Below are positions 25,784 to 39,214 of a DNA stretch of 64,000 nucleotides, piece after piece. The DNA comes from Chinchilla lanigera. Lineage: Eukaryota > Chordata > Mammalia > Rodentia > Chinchillidae. The stretch lies in contig NW_004955405.1 in the NCBI RefSeq assembly GCF_000276665.1, positions 17,070,111 through 17,134,110 of the forward strand, given 5' to 3'. The notes under the pieces were generated by a model, which had not been told where the DNA came from, did not search any database, and worked only from the letters and a program-made list of their open reading frames with translations. Numbering within the stretch: the stretch's first letter is position 1; each line of letters starts with the position of its first letter. A program made the position numbers and the translations under genes.

Positions 25784-25805
25784 ATATATATATATATATA
25801 TATAT
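25784..25805. repeat. (TA)n microsatellite
   Basis: Eleven uninterrupted TA units. Confidence 0.9.
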
Positions 25806-27699
25806 TGTTTTTAAAGAGAATAAAAAATAATTTTAGAAAACATTACAAATGATACAGAATTTCACTAAACAAGATGATAGGAATAATGTAGAAATTATAT
25901 TCAAAGAATTAGCTGATGGTTATGAAACTCATGGAACAAAATAAGTCCATAATGGACATAGACAAAATCTAACAGGTTAAAATATAAAGTTTATTCACTC
26001 ATTGTCTTTTCAATGTCTGTTCTGTAAAAAATAAAACACTGTAGATTGTGTCAGTGGATTATCAATGTAAACATCATTATCTCAACGAGGTGGAGGAGGA
26101 GGGAAGACCCACTGATACACTAGTTTTGTGACTTCTCTTTTTTCTTTCATTTTCAGCACTTCGCTGAAATGTGTAATCATACAAATTCACAGGTAATGCT
26201 AATAGTACCCTCATTAGAAGAGAAAATCTTAAGACTTTCACCCCACTTCCTTCTCTCTTTGTGCTCTTCTCAAGAGAGGCTCAGGAAGCAACTATAATAG
26301 GAAACCTCTAATTGAAAGTTCTCTAAGTGCTAGTACTCTTATTACCACTGCAGTGGTCTCATTTCTAGGTCTAGGTCTCACTTCTCATAGGAATTACACA
26401 TTTATGTGGGGGTCTCTAGGAAATTTGTAGATGGGGTGCTCATCCAGGTTCTGAGCACATAAGCAAGAAAATGGCTGTATATTCCACATCTCTGGGAACA
26501 TAGCAAATATTTATGCATACTAAAAACCCTCACCCATCACTTATCAGCATTTGGATTTGTAGTTTTAGCCTTTGACCTTCTACAATGAACTATGAAATTT
26601 ATGGTTAGTATCTACTCATTCATCTCAGCATTTGGGGCTATGTCTGAATTCTATTCTCTCTATGTTGTGAAATCAGAACATTAGAGGTGTTTTTGCATTG
26701 CAATATCTTGGCAAATATGACAGGTTGAGTAATTTACACAAACTGGTGGGGTTTTTTTGTTAGTCATCAACATTATGATTGTTCCCTAATAATCCCCCTT
26801 TTCCCAAGCTCCACCTGCCAAAAACAACTTATAGAACTCTACTCATTTATAAGCTGAAATTCTTTCCTTTGTGATTGTAATTCAAGTAGAAAAATTAATC
26901 TACACAAGTGAAACAAACAAGGAAGAGCTAAATACAAAACCATATACTAAAACTATGACTATCAAGAAAGCATTCTGATGAACATTTTAACATATGTTAA
27001 AGAAACACTATTTGAATATGAAAAGAAGCAAAGCATTTGACTTGGTTCAGCAGGCATAGTGGTATTTCTGATTTATCAAAATATTAACCCATAAATCATA
27101 TTAATACTTAAGTTTGTCAGTGAAAAATTTCATTTCAGTTTTTAATAGCTTTAGATGATTATTTGTAGTTTTACCTTTGTGAAACATTATTGACATTTTT
27201 GTCCAGTCTGAATGCGAGAGTAACTTAGAACCGGAAACGTAATTAGGATTACAGTTATACTGAGCTACAAAGTGTTTTATGGGTGGTTGGTTCCCTTCCC
27301 CTGCCTCACCGTGTCTGTGCTGGTACTTGTGACGGCCAGCATACCTCTATCCCAACTGACAGTACTTCCTTAGGTGCTGTTTCTAACGCACTGACAAAGA
27401 GTCATCTGACATCTCAGGGACATCTTCCACTCTTCAGTCTATGCCTGAATTTGCAGGTTGGCTGGTATCTTCAAACCCTGTGTGGCTTTTCTCCTTTCTC
27501 TATGGATTCAGTGTTTCCTACCACTTAAACTTGAGTTTGATCTCTTTCTCTTCTGCTCTGCACTGTCTAACTTGTATAATCTTGTTCACTTATTTTTTCA
27601 ATTTGCCTCTCTCATCATTTTACAAAAGTATAAACATAGGCTTCATATCTCCATTTTCCTGTGTCTTCACTGTATCTTATCCACTGAGCGCTGTTGCAG

Positions 27700-27702
<3 letters not shown>

Positions 27703-27736
<34 letters not shown>
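27703..27736. repeat. (TA)n microsatellite
   Basis: About seventeen uninterrupted TA units. The isoleucine-tyrosine ends of two chance open frames here come from this tract. Confidence 0.93.
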
Positions 27737-27738
<2 letters not shown>

Positions 27739-29394
27739 GAATTTATATACATACTCTTTGATTCCAGTCTTATAACAAATTAATGTGCATAGTATAGTGC
27801 TAAGCAGTGGAAAATTCAAAATTGTTAGAGACTGTACTAAGATTCTAATATGAGGCTGTTTGAATTTAAAGTGTCTGTTATTACTATTAACTGTATTGGC
27901 TGAAGATGCATTTTACAAATTTCACCTTAAATGATTCCAGGTTGTTAGATTAATAATAACCTACTTGGCTTTTGCACATATCTTCTAATAATAGTACAGC
28001 TGACATTAAACAAAGATATATTGTTAATACTATGAACTCTATTGCAGTGTAACCCTGGACACTTCTTTTGCAGGTTGTGCTTAAAATTGCCAACATATAT
28101 ATTTTTAAAGTTTTTATAGAACAAAAATTGCTGTGGTTGACACATAACTGTCTTTATGACCTACCTTTAAAGTTTTTTTTAAAAAAGCTACTGTTGTAGT
28201 TGCTTTCATATTTCTAAAATTCACTGACTACACAGACAAAAGTCAGAAAGATGTGAAAATTCCATAACAGTCTTTTTAAGGGATTTTTCCTTTCACTTCC
28301 AAGCTCTAACAATAAAGTAAAAGATGGATGACATTTTACAAAGTGTCAGAACTATTTCTGTGCTGTGTGTGAATATATCTAACTGGATACAAACTTTAAC
28401 CTTTTACTCAGCTAATATATTAGATAATGATGTAACTGTAAAGTGTGTAGTTTGTATTTCAAAATGCTGTTTTGAAGTACAACAGATTATTAATATGGAT
28501 AAATAGTGAAAATAAAATAGGCATATGAAGTGGTCAAAAACATAAGAACATCACATGATTTTTATTGGTTTTCTGAGATTAAAACTTAATTGAATATAGT
28601 AATAATAACATTTAAAACTTTTTAAGCACTAAGATTTTATCAACTTAAATTTGGCTTTAGAATAAGATTATAATGGATTCTCTGAACATGAATTGTTGTC
28701 CCTATCTTGAAAAATACATAATTCTGACTAATATTGAAAATTTTAAGTTTTAGAAAGTTAGAAGTTCAAAAACTGATTCAACAATAATTCCCTATTAGTA
28801 AGCTCACATGATAAGAATCTTAATTTAAAATAAATGTTCACTAAAAATAATATAAAACTAATAAGGATCTAGGATATAACTTATCTATAAATGGTTATAT
28901 TTCTTGTGTCATTTCTTTGTTTTTTCCTTTTCATTTCCATACTAAAACCTACAAGGAATATGTAGAATAATTATCATATTCCATTTATCCTTTAATTAGC
29001 AGTTATTGCAAATTACAGTTGTGGTAGTAGAAAGAGAGAAAAATGATAATTTAATTTGCTTAATATTTTTAGCCTATGCAGTTCATTCATTATTCATTAA
29101 GCAAAATTCTACATCTCTTATAGACACCACTAAGGATTCAGTAATGCACAAGACGAACTAAGACACAGATGTCCTATGACCTAGATTCTTGCAGAATTTC
29201 TTGAGTAATTGGAAAAGTTATGTTTCAGTTAAGGGCTATTTTAAGTGGCACAGCAAGTAGATAGATGCCTGTGCAGAGTGCTAGAAGAAAGCTGGAGAGG
29301 CCTGGGGAAGCTCTCCTCACTTGAAATTGTCAATTAATATCCGTGGAGGGCCTCAGTATATAAAAGAACAGATTTTTTTTTTGTTTCGTTTTAC

Positions 29395-29650
29395 CAATTT
29401 CTACTTATATTAATACATAGGTGTAGTACATAATGATCGCATTCATCATGGGGAGGTAGTGTGTGTACATAACACATCTTGATTATTTTTTAATCTCCAC
29501 TCCTTCTTCTTTATTCCCCCTCCTTCCATCTCTTGGCTCCCTTTCTCTTTTTAGAAAAAGACCTGCCTCCTTATATCCTATTATCTGCCTTTTGCTCTTT
29601 GTTTATTAAAATAATAGATCTTTAAATAAGTGGTCTCTCTCTTTAGGGTC
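29395..29650 (+). repeat. Possible L1 3'-UTR fragment
   Basis: A pyrimidine-rich segment beginning 'taggtgtagtacataatgatcgcattcatcatggggagg', which resembles an L1 3' UTR and is partly echoed near 49775-49825 ('gcagtacacaatgatcatag'). Weak support. Confidence 0.35.
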
Positions 29651-31357
29651 ATTTCTAACACCAGATAAAAGGTCATTTTACTCTTTGAAAGTATTCATTA
29701 TTTTCCAAACTGTCTACTTCGTGTTCAGTTGACCCATAAGCCAAGGTTTAAGGTCCCTCACATCAGGAGACGTAGACATTTTGTTTCTTCCTATTACAAA
29801 GCACAGAGCAAAGTATTTACCAGGCTTCTTTATATTAAGTGTTAGCCGAACTCTTAGCTAAATTCCATGGAGAAATTGGCCAAATCATATCTATTTTTTG
29901 CAGCAATTTTCATTTGAGGAAATCCTGAATGACCAGACTTTGCTCTGTTGGTCTTCATAGGCCCAGTCAACACCTAGCAAATCCTTGGCATGTGAATAAA
30001 TAAATGAAAGGGGATGCCTTAATTGTGGTGGATACAAGTCACCAGATAACATTTTCAAATTTTTATGGATTAATTTGTGACTGCTTTTTATAGAAACAAG
30101 CAAATTCAAATATAGCTTGTATACATGTTTATTTTTTCTGATTTGATTAAAAATGGATTAAAATTAAGGGTCTTGATTATAGTTATTTAACCATCTTATT
30201 CTATAATAATACCAAGTTAGTACAGAGCCTGAAATATAGAAGTTCCTCAGTGAATCCTCAGGAAATTATGGAGTAAAAGAACAGAGGAACCATGTTAAAT
30301 TTTGGTTAGAAAATCAAAAGTGCTCTGAAATCTTGTGAGATACGAGGTTGTAATCAAAATAATGCAGCAATCCCGGGCATAATTTTTGCAAATGAAACAC
30401 GTGTATATGATTTGCTTATCCAGTGGAAAGGTGGGAATGACTAGAGATCATAAGGTTTCTGCCTCATTTGAGCAAACAAAAGAAGCCTAGGGGTTAAAAC
30501 AAAATAAAACCCTGCTACAAATTAAGCAGAAAGTCAAAACCTTAGAAAGGTAGAAATTAAATGTACATACTCCCTTCTGCTAGTGAAGTTTGTTTCTTCT
30601 CCAGTCATGTTCAATTTTACATTTAAGAGATATGTTGATTCCAAAAGGCTATTGAGAGACAAATTTTTTAAATAATGACTATTTTTACTCCACATTTCTT
30701 TGTTTTGGATAATTTCTAAATTATCACCTTTGAAAATAATTGGAGTTCTACACATTCATTTCATGTGTATCTTGTTTTAGGAGTTTATACAAAATCACTG
30801 AAGAAAAAATTATTGAGGCAGGTGAAAATTTCCTTCATAGAAAGCTATAAAGTCTCCTTGCTTTTTATACTAAAAGCAACATAGGAAATATCTCAAATGC
30901 TTGAGGTTTACCATCACATGCAAGTTGTTAATTAGTGGATTATTTCTCTTTGATTTTAAAGAGACAAAAATAATTAAAATAGGATTATTTTTAATTGAAA
31001 TAATACATGCTATATACATTAATGATACATTTTAATGAGAAGAAAATTATTAACCAAACCTAAAAAACAGTTTGTAAATTATAAGCAATTATGGAGATGA
31101 TGGTGAATTTAAACATGGAGGATATTAACACTGATAATAACGCTGGTTTATCATCATGAATGTACTAAAGCATTTAACCTCTTGAGGTCGTAATTACAAT
31201 ATTTTATGTCTATGTAGAGATGTGCACTGTCATAATTATTCTAAAAATAAATTCTAAAGAATATGACAAACACTAAAGATAGAGGAAAGACAATTTAAAT
31301 TACCAGGTTCTGAAACAAGTGCATTTACTATAATGCTCTTTTCATCAAAGATATTTA

Positions 31358-31531
31358 TTTATTTATTTACTTATTTATTTATTTAGGTCTTTTTGAGACA
31401 GGGTCTTGCTATGCAGTTCAAGCTGGCCTTGAGCTCACTTTGTAGCTCAGGCTGGTCTTGAACTCACAATGATCCTCCTGCCTCAGTCTCCTGAGTGCTG
31501 GGATTATAGGCGTGAACCACCACACCTGGCT
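31358..31531 (-). mobile_element. B1 SINE with (TTTA)n tail
   Basis: 'gtctttttgagacagggtcttgc', 'gagctcactttgtagctcaggctgg', 'ctgggattataggcg', 'ccaccacacctggct'. The 11-base duplication AAAGATATTTA lies at 31347-31357 and 31532-31542, which fixes both ends. Confidence 0.95.
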
Positions 31532-32556
31532 AAAGATATTTAATAATATGTTATTTTGGTGGCATAATTGATGTGTCATGCAATATTATACTTTGTAAGC
31601 ATACTACAATTGCACAATATCTGAAAGCTTTGTAACAGAGTGACTTGCATATTATATAGGTGTATATGAAAATATTCTAAGTCCTGCAAGACAATAATTG
31701 CTGGGAATGATTTCAATAAATTTTTTAAATCAATTCAAAGTCAACTCTTGAAGAAAGAGTGGGAGCAATAGAGAGGGAGAAAGGGAATCAACACATATGA
31801 ACATAAATAGAGTTGAAGTAGTTCTGCTCTTTGATTCCACTCTACTCAGAGCCATGTCCCAAGGTAAGTTCACATGAAAGGGTTATATTTGTGGAGTTGT
31901 TTTAGCCTTAATTTTCACTTTCTTTTTAAACAGTGAGCTGACCAATGACGCTACAGTTTCAGACCTTGGCTTGTCAGCATCAGATATCTACTTTAAAACA
32001 TCAGAGATTGTGTTAATGAGACTTAATGCAACCAGCTGGGGTGGAAGTAGTATAAAGGAAGATCAGTAGAAAGCCTTTGATTTACAAATGCGTGTTCATC
32101 TTCTGCATTATTTAAATTTTCTCTGAAATCTAACCATTCTTTTGTATGTTCCTATGAAATGGGAACAGCTACTAAATTGCTCCAGCTTTTTAAAAAAATA
32201 TTTTGAGAAAGGTATGAAGTGATTAGGAGGATTAGAATTGTTTAGCTCTCCAAGAATGAAAATTTTCAATCTTATAAATCCATTTGTTAGTTGACGTATA
32301 TTTAAACATATTTGAAATTATTACAGATACAATCAAAAATCATTCCATAATTACTTGCAAGTGGGTCATATCCTAATGAAAAGTAGAATAAGTAAACTCA
32401 AATTGGTGATGAAAGTAGTATAGTGAGGATTATAGCTCTTTGAATGAGACACAGAATATGGAATAATGTCATTTAAGAGACTTGGATGTTTGAAGGATTT
32501 TTCCTGAAGAGGTGATTTAGCTGAGATGCATAAGAGCTTGGGGACTGTGTGGATAC

Positions 32557-32603
<47 letters not shown>
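32557..32603. repeat. (GATA)n microsatellite
   Basis: About twelve uninterrupted ATAG/GATA tetramers. A likely length-variable STR. Confidence 0.95.
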
Positions 32604-32608
<5 letters not shown>

Positions 32609-32742
32609 GAGCTAGTATATATTCATCAGGCTATATATGGTGGAAAATATAAATTTTTGTCTGGGTCAGGTGCTTGTATAACTGAAAGGCTGTGTGACTT
32701 AAATCCACATGGCACTTTTTGAAAAGCTGTACTGAATGCAAT

Positions 32743-33056
32743 CACGGTTATCCCTCCGTACCTGTGGGGCGTTGGCTTCAGGCCTTTCACCCCTGAATAC
32801 CACAGCCTGAAGATGCTCAAGTACCTTATATAAAATGACATAATATTTACATATAGCCTACGATTATCCCCCTGTATACTTCATATCACCTTTTGATTAT
32901 TTATAACACCAACTACAATATAAATAGATGCTGCACTGTATTATTTAGCCAATAACAAGCAAAACTACATTCACAGATGAAATTTTTTCCCCAATATTTT
33001 CAGTCTACGCTTGGTTGAATTCAGAGACATAGCACTGACATGGGGAGCCAACTGTA
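32743..33056 (+). mobile_element. MER2-like Tigger (TcMar) MITE
   Basis: Near-complete: starts 'ttatccctccgtacctgtggggcgttgg', then 'ctgaagatgctcaagtaccttatataaaatgacat', 'gtatacttcatatcac', 'actgtattatttag', and ends in the inverted terminal part 'ttggttgaattcagagac...ccaactgta'. About 315 bases, non-autonomous. Confidence 0.87.
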
Positions 33057-33072
33057 CACAAGGGTAGTTTCT

Positions 33073-33168
33073 TTTTTTTGTTTGTTTTTCTCCGGTACCG
33101 GGAACCGAACTCACGACCTTGCGCTTGCCAGGCAGGCGCTTTTGCCGCTGAGCTAAATCCCCAGCCCC
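33073..33168 (-). mobile_element. ID SINE, young subfamily, adjoining MER2
   Basis: A perfect 16-base duplication CACAAGGGTAGTTTCT lies at 33057-33072 and 33169-33184. The body is identical to the copy at 25063-25141. It landed immediately beside the MER2 terminus. The two minus-strand open frames at 32971-33190 cross this insertion and are not genes. Confidence 0.96.
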
Positions 33169-36100
33169 CACAAGGGTAGTTTCTATTCATCTTAACAGTA
33201 GCCCTAGAAATAACCTGGGAAATAGGAATATAAGAGACAGCATGGGTTTTGTATAAACGCTATTGATGAAATTCATTTTCTGATTGAACATTTTGACTCA
33301 TACGCGCTTGAGAAGTACTCAGCATCTCATATGGCAGAAGCAAAGACAGGGTGGGATTAGATCCAAGAGAGAAAGGCTCAATCTTCAAGACCACATGAGT
33401 CATCACCCCATTGAAGATGTTCCATGCAGTTACCTGACTTACCCTCTGCTTCTAAAATAAAACCTCATTTTTATCTTTAGAGAAAGTGGGAAGTAACATC
33501 ATAATTTATGTCACATACTACCCAAAGTGAGCTGCTTTTCTTCAAGTCTCTACATCTCTTTTTCTGGCAGGCTTCTCTGTTTGCCCTCACCAAAACCTAG
33601 GAAATTAATTTCTGCTCTAGTGATATAAAAGCTCTTTCTTTGGGAAGGGCTGCCCCATTTGTCAAAGTCCACTTTTTGCTACTGGGTATCACATCTCTTC
33701 TGTGTAAACTGTGAGACTTTTTAGCTCCTTAGATGCCCTACTTCCTGCCCATACCAGAACTCACTGGCCTCTCTCTTGCTTTTGTTTCCTCCTGACCCTT
33801 TCGATGAGTGTGTGCTCTGGCTTGGATTTGCCTGCCTGAGGTGAGAGATAGTCCTTGTTAGCCACTACAGTCTATAGACTGATTCCTGCTCTGGAAGAAA
33901 GCACAAATTAAGTGCAAACTCCTACATGGGGCTCAGAAACAGATCAGTGTGTTGAGAATCAGGCAGTGTCCTGCAGTGTTAAGTGTGTTAGACCTAGAGA
34001 TGGATTAGGCGCAGAAGGCATTAACCACAAGGAGGCTATCTGTGAAGTGTCAGGAAACTAAGATGCCTGCCCAGGTTGTCCTGTCATTAGCTCAAACCAC
34101 TTCTCAGGACTTTTCCTCTGTCAAGATGATGTAAACATCACTCTTGCATTTTCTTTCTTCCTTTTTTTCCCCTATACCCATGCATATAATATATGGGGAC
34201 AGCAGTTGGCTGTTTGTGCTAGAAAATATAAATGGCCACGTTGAAAGTGTGCCAGACAGGATCTGAAGCAAGTTTGCATTGTTACTGCTGCCATCTGTTG
34301 TTCTTTGGAAGAGGGGCGTGATTGCTTTGGCAAGCATCTCTGATTCTGAACCATCTCTCACCTCTTCCTCGAGATACTCACTTAGCACCCTGGCTTTGTA
34401 GAGGAATAGTCTTTACCAAGGCGCTGTTTTGAATGTTTTGAAATGGAAGAATCTTAAATGTTATTTTTATACCGTATTTTATACATAGTGAAGCCAAAAC
34501 ATTTCCTTATTGTTAGTGATATTTCTCTCTTAAAAATAAAAATATTTTATTGCAATCATTGACTGCATGCTGTTTCAGGCAAGATAAAACAAAACAGATT
34601 TATTTTCAAGCCTCTACTGTTAGCTCTGTGGCTGAGTTGGTGAGCTTTATCTAAGCTCTTTTATTTCTGTACAATGTTTCCTTCTCATTCAACCTTACAA
34701 TTATAGCAATTTGAGGATTTCTATTCTTCTAAAACAGATAGCTGATGCCAAAAATCTTTCAAGTGAAAAACAGGGGTTTTGAGAGGCGGGACAATTTAGC
34801 CAAGGCTTAATAGCCATGTTTGCTATTAAGGAAAATGACTATAACTAAATGTTCAGATAGCCAAAGAAATAGTTTATAAATTCACAAAAGTAATATATTT
34901 TCTATATTCAGGGCAGGATTTTTTTCTCTATATATTAGTGATTTCTCTATTTTCAGTGCTTGCCATATGATGACATTTGATAAGTGTTTGATAAGTGTTT
35001 GATAAGTGATTCATTGATAAATGAGTAAAATTATACACAATCATTTTTTAGAATATTGAATAATTTTTATAATTCTGGGGGGTTTTAGGCTTGAATTCAT
35101 ATATATATACACACAAGTACATATATATTTGAAAGTTGTAGTCTGTCTTTTTGAAAAACATCATCTCATTATGATAGGTATAATAAAAATATGATAATAT
35201 TACTATAAAATTTAACACATATCAATGAAATGTTTTTGATAATAAAAATGCCCATATATCATATATTAAGCCTGTATAAGTACAGCATAATAATATATAG
35301 GAATGAAATGATTATTAATAAATGGTCTCCAACAAGTTCTCTAGCTGTTACAAAAACATTTTTCATTATATCATGAAAAGGGAGTATAAAAGGAGAAAAA
35401 ATACAAATTAAATTCTATGTGCAAAATTCCCTTTGAGAAATAGTATGTCTTTTTATATCTTCAAAAATTGTTCCTTTTGAGGAACACATGACTAAGCTTG
35501 TTAAAATATCATTAATGAAAGTAGAAACTAAGTGGAATGGGAAGATAATTGCAGCATTACTTAAGCTATAAAATATAATGCAAATGAGTTATTTAAACTA
35601 CATTCCAAAAATATAGGATGTATATAATTTGTGGAATGAAAACTAGAAAAAAAAACCACTCATTTTTACTTGTAATTTGATAAATGTAACTTCAAGCTAC
35701 AATTAAAAACTATTTTATCATATCAAAATTTTGGAATTACTCAAGGAAACCAAACTACCTGAAATTGCCTGGGTTTTGTGAGCTTGCCACTCCTGTCTTG
35801 CTGGCAGCAATATAAGACAAGGTGTTCTCCAGCTCTTAAGCTGCATCTGCTCTGTGTCAAATGTTTATATCCTGGGAATCAGTAATTCTCTTGGAATTTA
35901 CCCTAATAAAATTGTAATAATATAATCTTAATATACAAAGGTATTCATCTTGCTAATATATATAATAGTTAGAGAACTATAAAGTATTTTATGCATTGTA
36001 AATTACAAATGATTAAATATACAAAAGTACAGATTGTATGATTATATAGAAATGAGAAATAATGACTTGGGAAAAGCTAAAATATCACATTTCATAACAT

Positions 36101-37445
36101 AAACCAAGTATATGTTCCATATAATAGTAGTATAATCAAGATCTCCATGAGATAAAATATATATAAACATATAGATATAGACAATATAGCGATTGAGGGA
36201 TACATGGATGATATATGTGTCATCCATAAAAAGACTTGTCAAATTCATTAAATTATTAATGGTGGTCACTTCTGTATAAGACTACAGATAATTTACATTG
36301 TTTCCTTTATATATTTCCAGACTTCCCAGCTTTCAAAAATTGGCATACACTGGCTTTTAAATCTATATAAGATATAAAAAGACATCACCAAATGGTATTT
36401 ATGAATCCTTGAATAGCTTTTCCATGTAGCATATGTCATATTCCCAGTTTATCACAATTAGAATTTTAGATAAGCTTGTGCATATGTCGACCATATAATA
36501 GCATCATAAAAATGAGAATTGAAAAAAACTAGCAATACTAATATGAGCATTGTTCTAGTAATGTGTTTAAATAAATTATAGTACCATTATTTTATCACTG
36601 TGTTTTCAGTTCATATAATAAAAAGGGATTGTTTGTCTCTGCTTCAGATGCCATTAAAATATGAAAGTTGGCCTACCTGCATAAATTTACTTTAAACTAA
36701 CATCATTTAGTACATACAACAAAGTCTACCTAGAGCTTTCTTTTATAAAGACCAAGAGATTTTCATTTAGTTGTTTGTCTATCCCTATCTGATAGCACAA
36801 TAGAAGAATTACAAATCTTTATCATTTGTCTCCTAGAGAAATAAAAGGAAATGAAAAGTTCAGTACGTAGTTTGATTGCTATCGTTAAGTATAACCCCCA
36901 TCATATTGTTAGTCTCTACTAATATTGCTTGGATAAATTTAGAACATTACATATGAATTAAAAATAATAAAAATGGGAAGACTTTAGCCTTACATTTATG
37001 TGAACTCTTAGTTCAAGTGTTACACTCTTAAACTACAATGTAATAAGCTACAGTAATGGTGCCAAGGTCAAATGAGATTACAAATATGTTTTGAGTTCTC
37101 TTTATATACTTTTCTTACTTTTCCAAAAATCCTCTGTGGTCTGTTGCCAGTGGAAAGGATGCAGTCTGGTCTTTTTTTTTTGGTCCACATTCCAATGAAC
37201 AGCAAACCTTATTATATTTACCTCAGAATGTTTCTTGATGCTCCTTTAAAAAGTGACTTATACTTCTTCATCAAAAATGAAACACCATCTTCTTCCTTAA
37301 GAACCCTGCTTGCATTCTTCCTTATCTTTGATATTTTCATAATACTGAAACATGCATGCTCATTTTGTTTTATTGCTTAAAACTATTTGAATTCTATTGT
37401 ACTTGGAAAAAACTCTGATTTTGTACTTGTATCCATAAAATCTTC

Positions 37446-37839
37446 TGTTGTGGTTTGTGTTTAGATGTCCTCCTAAAACTTCATGTGGTCACAGGGGTTG
37501 GGCTTTTAAGAGGTGGCTGTATTCAAAGGTATGGGATTAGTAAATTAGTCCACTGATAGGTTTGCCATAGGTCTGGCTAAGAGTAAGGGTGTGAGTGCTA
37601 CACGCATCACAGAGCAGGTAGCCTGCATACAATGTAAGGGACAGAAAGTCTTGTCTTCCTCCTTTGTTGCTTTTGCTGTCTTCTGTTGCCATGAACAGTT
37701 GCACCTGTGCCATGTGCCACTTTGCCTTGGAACCAGCAGATTATAAACTGAAACCTCTACAAACTGTGAGCTAAATAAACCTTTCCCTCTTTAACTTTGG
37801 GTGTTGAATGTTTTGTCTCAGTGAGAGAATTCAATACCA
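37446..37839 (+). repeat. Left LTR of the MaLR element
   Basis: About 394 bases, TG...CA bounded. A polyadenylation-type AATAAA occurs in 'gagctaaataaacctttccc' close to its 3' end. Confidence 0.85.
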
Positions 37840-39214
37840 GAAAAGTGGGTTTGTTGCTGTGATTATAGCTGACCATGTGCTTCAGGAGCCTTTGGGAATG
37901 GCTTGTAGGAAGATTTTGGAAAGGTTTGGAGATGCTGGCTGTAAAATCAGAGCTGGAGCACCTTAGACTGTACTGAATGGGACATTCAGGTCAGAGCTCA
38001 GAGGACCAGAAGTCTGATAGAAATACTTTTGGTAAAGAGCAGGCTCTGGAGGTTTCTGCTGCGAAGAAACACAGCACTGTCTATTGGAGCCCAGACAATG
38101 AATGTTATACCCTGCCAGAAAGTTTGTCTGCATTTTGTTCATGTCAAGAGACTTTGCCTGAGACCAACATTAAATGTGATGGACTAATTAGTCTGGCAGA
38201 AGAAATTTCAAGGCAGTCCCAATGTTGAGACTTTGGCATGGGTGCTGTTGGGGATTTTTAGTGAGATTTATGTTGAGAATCAAAAGAAAACAACCTAGCA
38301 GAAAAATTTAGAACATTTTGAGTTTGGCCAAAAGGAAACTCCAGTAAAATTGTAGACTGCAAATATAGAGTTAGAAAGATCTTGATTGCTGAGAAGGAAC
38401 AGCAGAATAGGAAGGATGGCCTGAGTGCACCAAAAGAATCAGCAGAAAAAGGACTCCATCTTTTGCAGCCTCAGCATTGAAAAATAAAGGACTGTATTTT
38501 GAGAAGAGAGCCCCAGAGCACCATGTTCCAGAATGGTGGTGGCCTAGGGAAGTTGATCTTTGGGATTTGGTTTGTATCCACTGGACCCCTACAGCCAAGA
38601 GAAAAGGAAATCTGGGTACTGCTCCAGCTGGCAGCAGACCTTGGCATTCTCTACACTGTACTGATTTTAGGTGCATGCAGAATGGAGGAGTTATGAGGTC
38701 AAGAAGGCTTCCATGCAAATTTGCAAAGAAGGCCTGTGAGACCAGGCAGTGTGCCCCTAAGAGCAGTGTGTGAAGCTTTGAATGTGAAGCCAAAGGTGAG
38801 GTGGAGACACAGAGTTTTGGAGATGCCAAGAATGTGGATCTCCTGAGGACAACTGCAAGGAGGGAGCAGAGTCCGCCCAAGAGACAAGCCATGAGAACTA
38901 AAATTATTGGAAGTGCTATAGGTGCAGAGCACCTCAAGCCCTTTGAAGTTGTTCCCATTCCTTGCTATCCCTTTGTTTGCAACTTTTGGAATGAAAGTAT
39001 CCATCTTGTGCAGTTGTTTGTTGGAAATGTTTAACTTTCTTTTTGTTTGTACTGGAACTTGCAGGTAAGAGTTTGCCTTAAATTTCAGAGGAGATTTTGG
39101 ACTTGAACTTTTCAGCAATGCTGAAACTGTTAGGACTCTGCAACTTTTAGAGATGGACTAAATACCTTTTACAGAAAAGAATGTACATGAGTCTTTGAAT
39201 GGCCATGGGCAAAA

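Larger units (their letters stand above)
25405..25905 (+). repeat. Unclassified interspersed repeat, copy 2, split by ID
   Basis: Similar to 10975-11420 ('ggttgttatattgcatgttg', 'gttcagattaccagata', 'catgcaaaattggtcaaa'). Its own first segment, 'gatacagaatttcactaaacaagatgatagg', recurs at about 25850, so this family has internal tandem units. It is interrupted by an ID at 25611-25721 and a TA tract. Confidence 0.6.

Noticed and set aside
27283..27740. Three overlapping open frames of 81-99 residues in a pyrimidine-rich region
   Set aside because: No recognisable protein family, frames overlap each other, and two end in the (TA)n microsatellite. Possibly an old LINE remnant.
34979..35010. Three tandem 'gataagtgttt' units
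   Set aside because: Real but very short; no further structure around it.
38371..38958. 195-residue open frame on the minus strand, longest non-exon frame in the window's intron
   Set aside because: It is antisense to the internal region of the MaLR element at 37446-39639, overlaps other chance frames on both strands, and has no domain I recognise.
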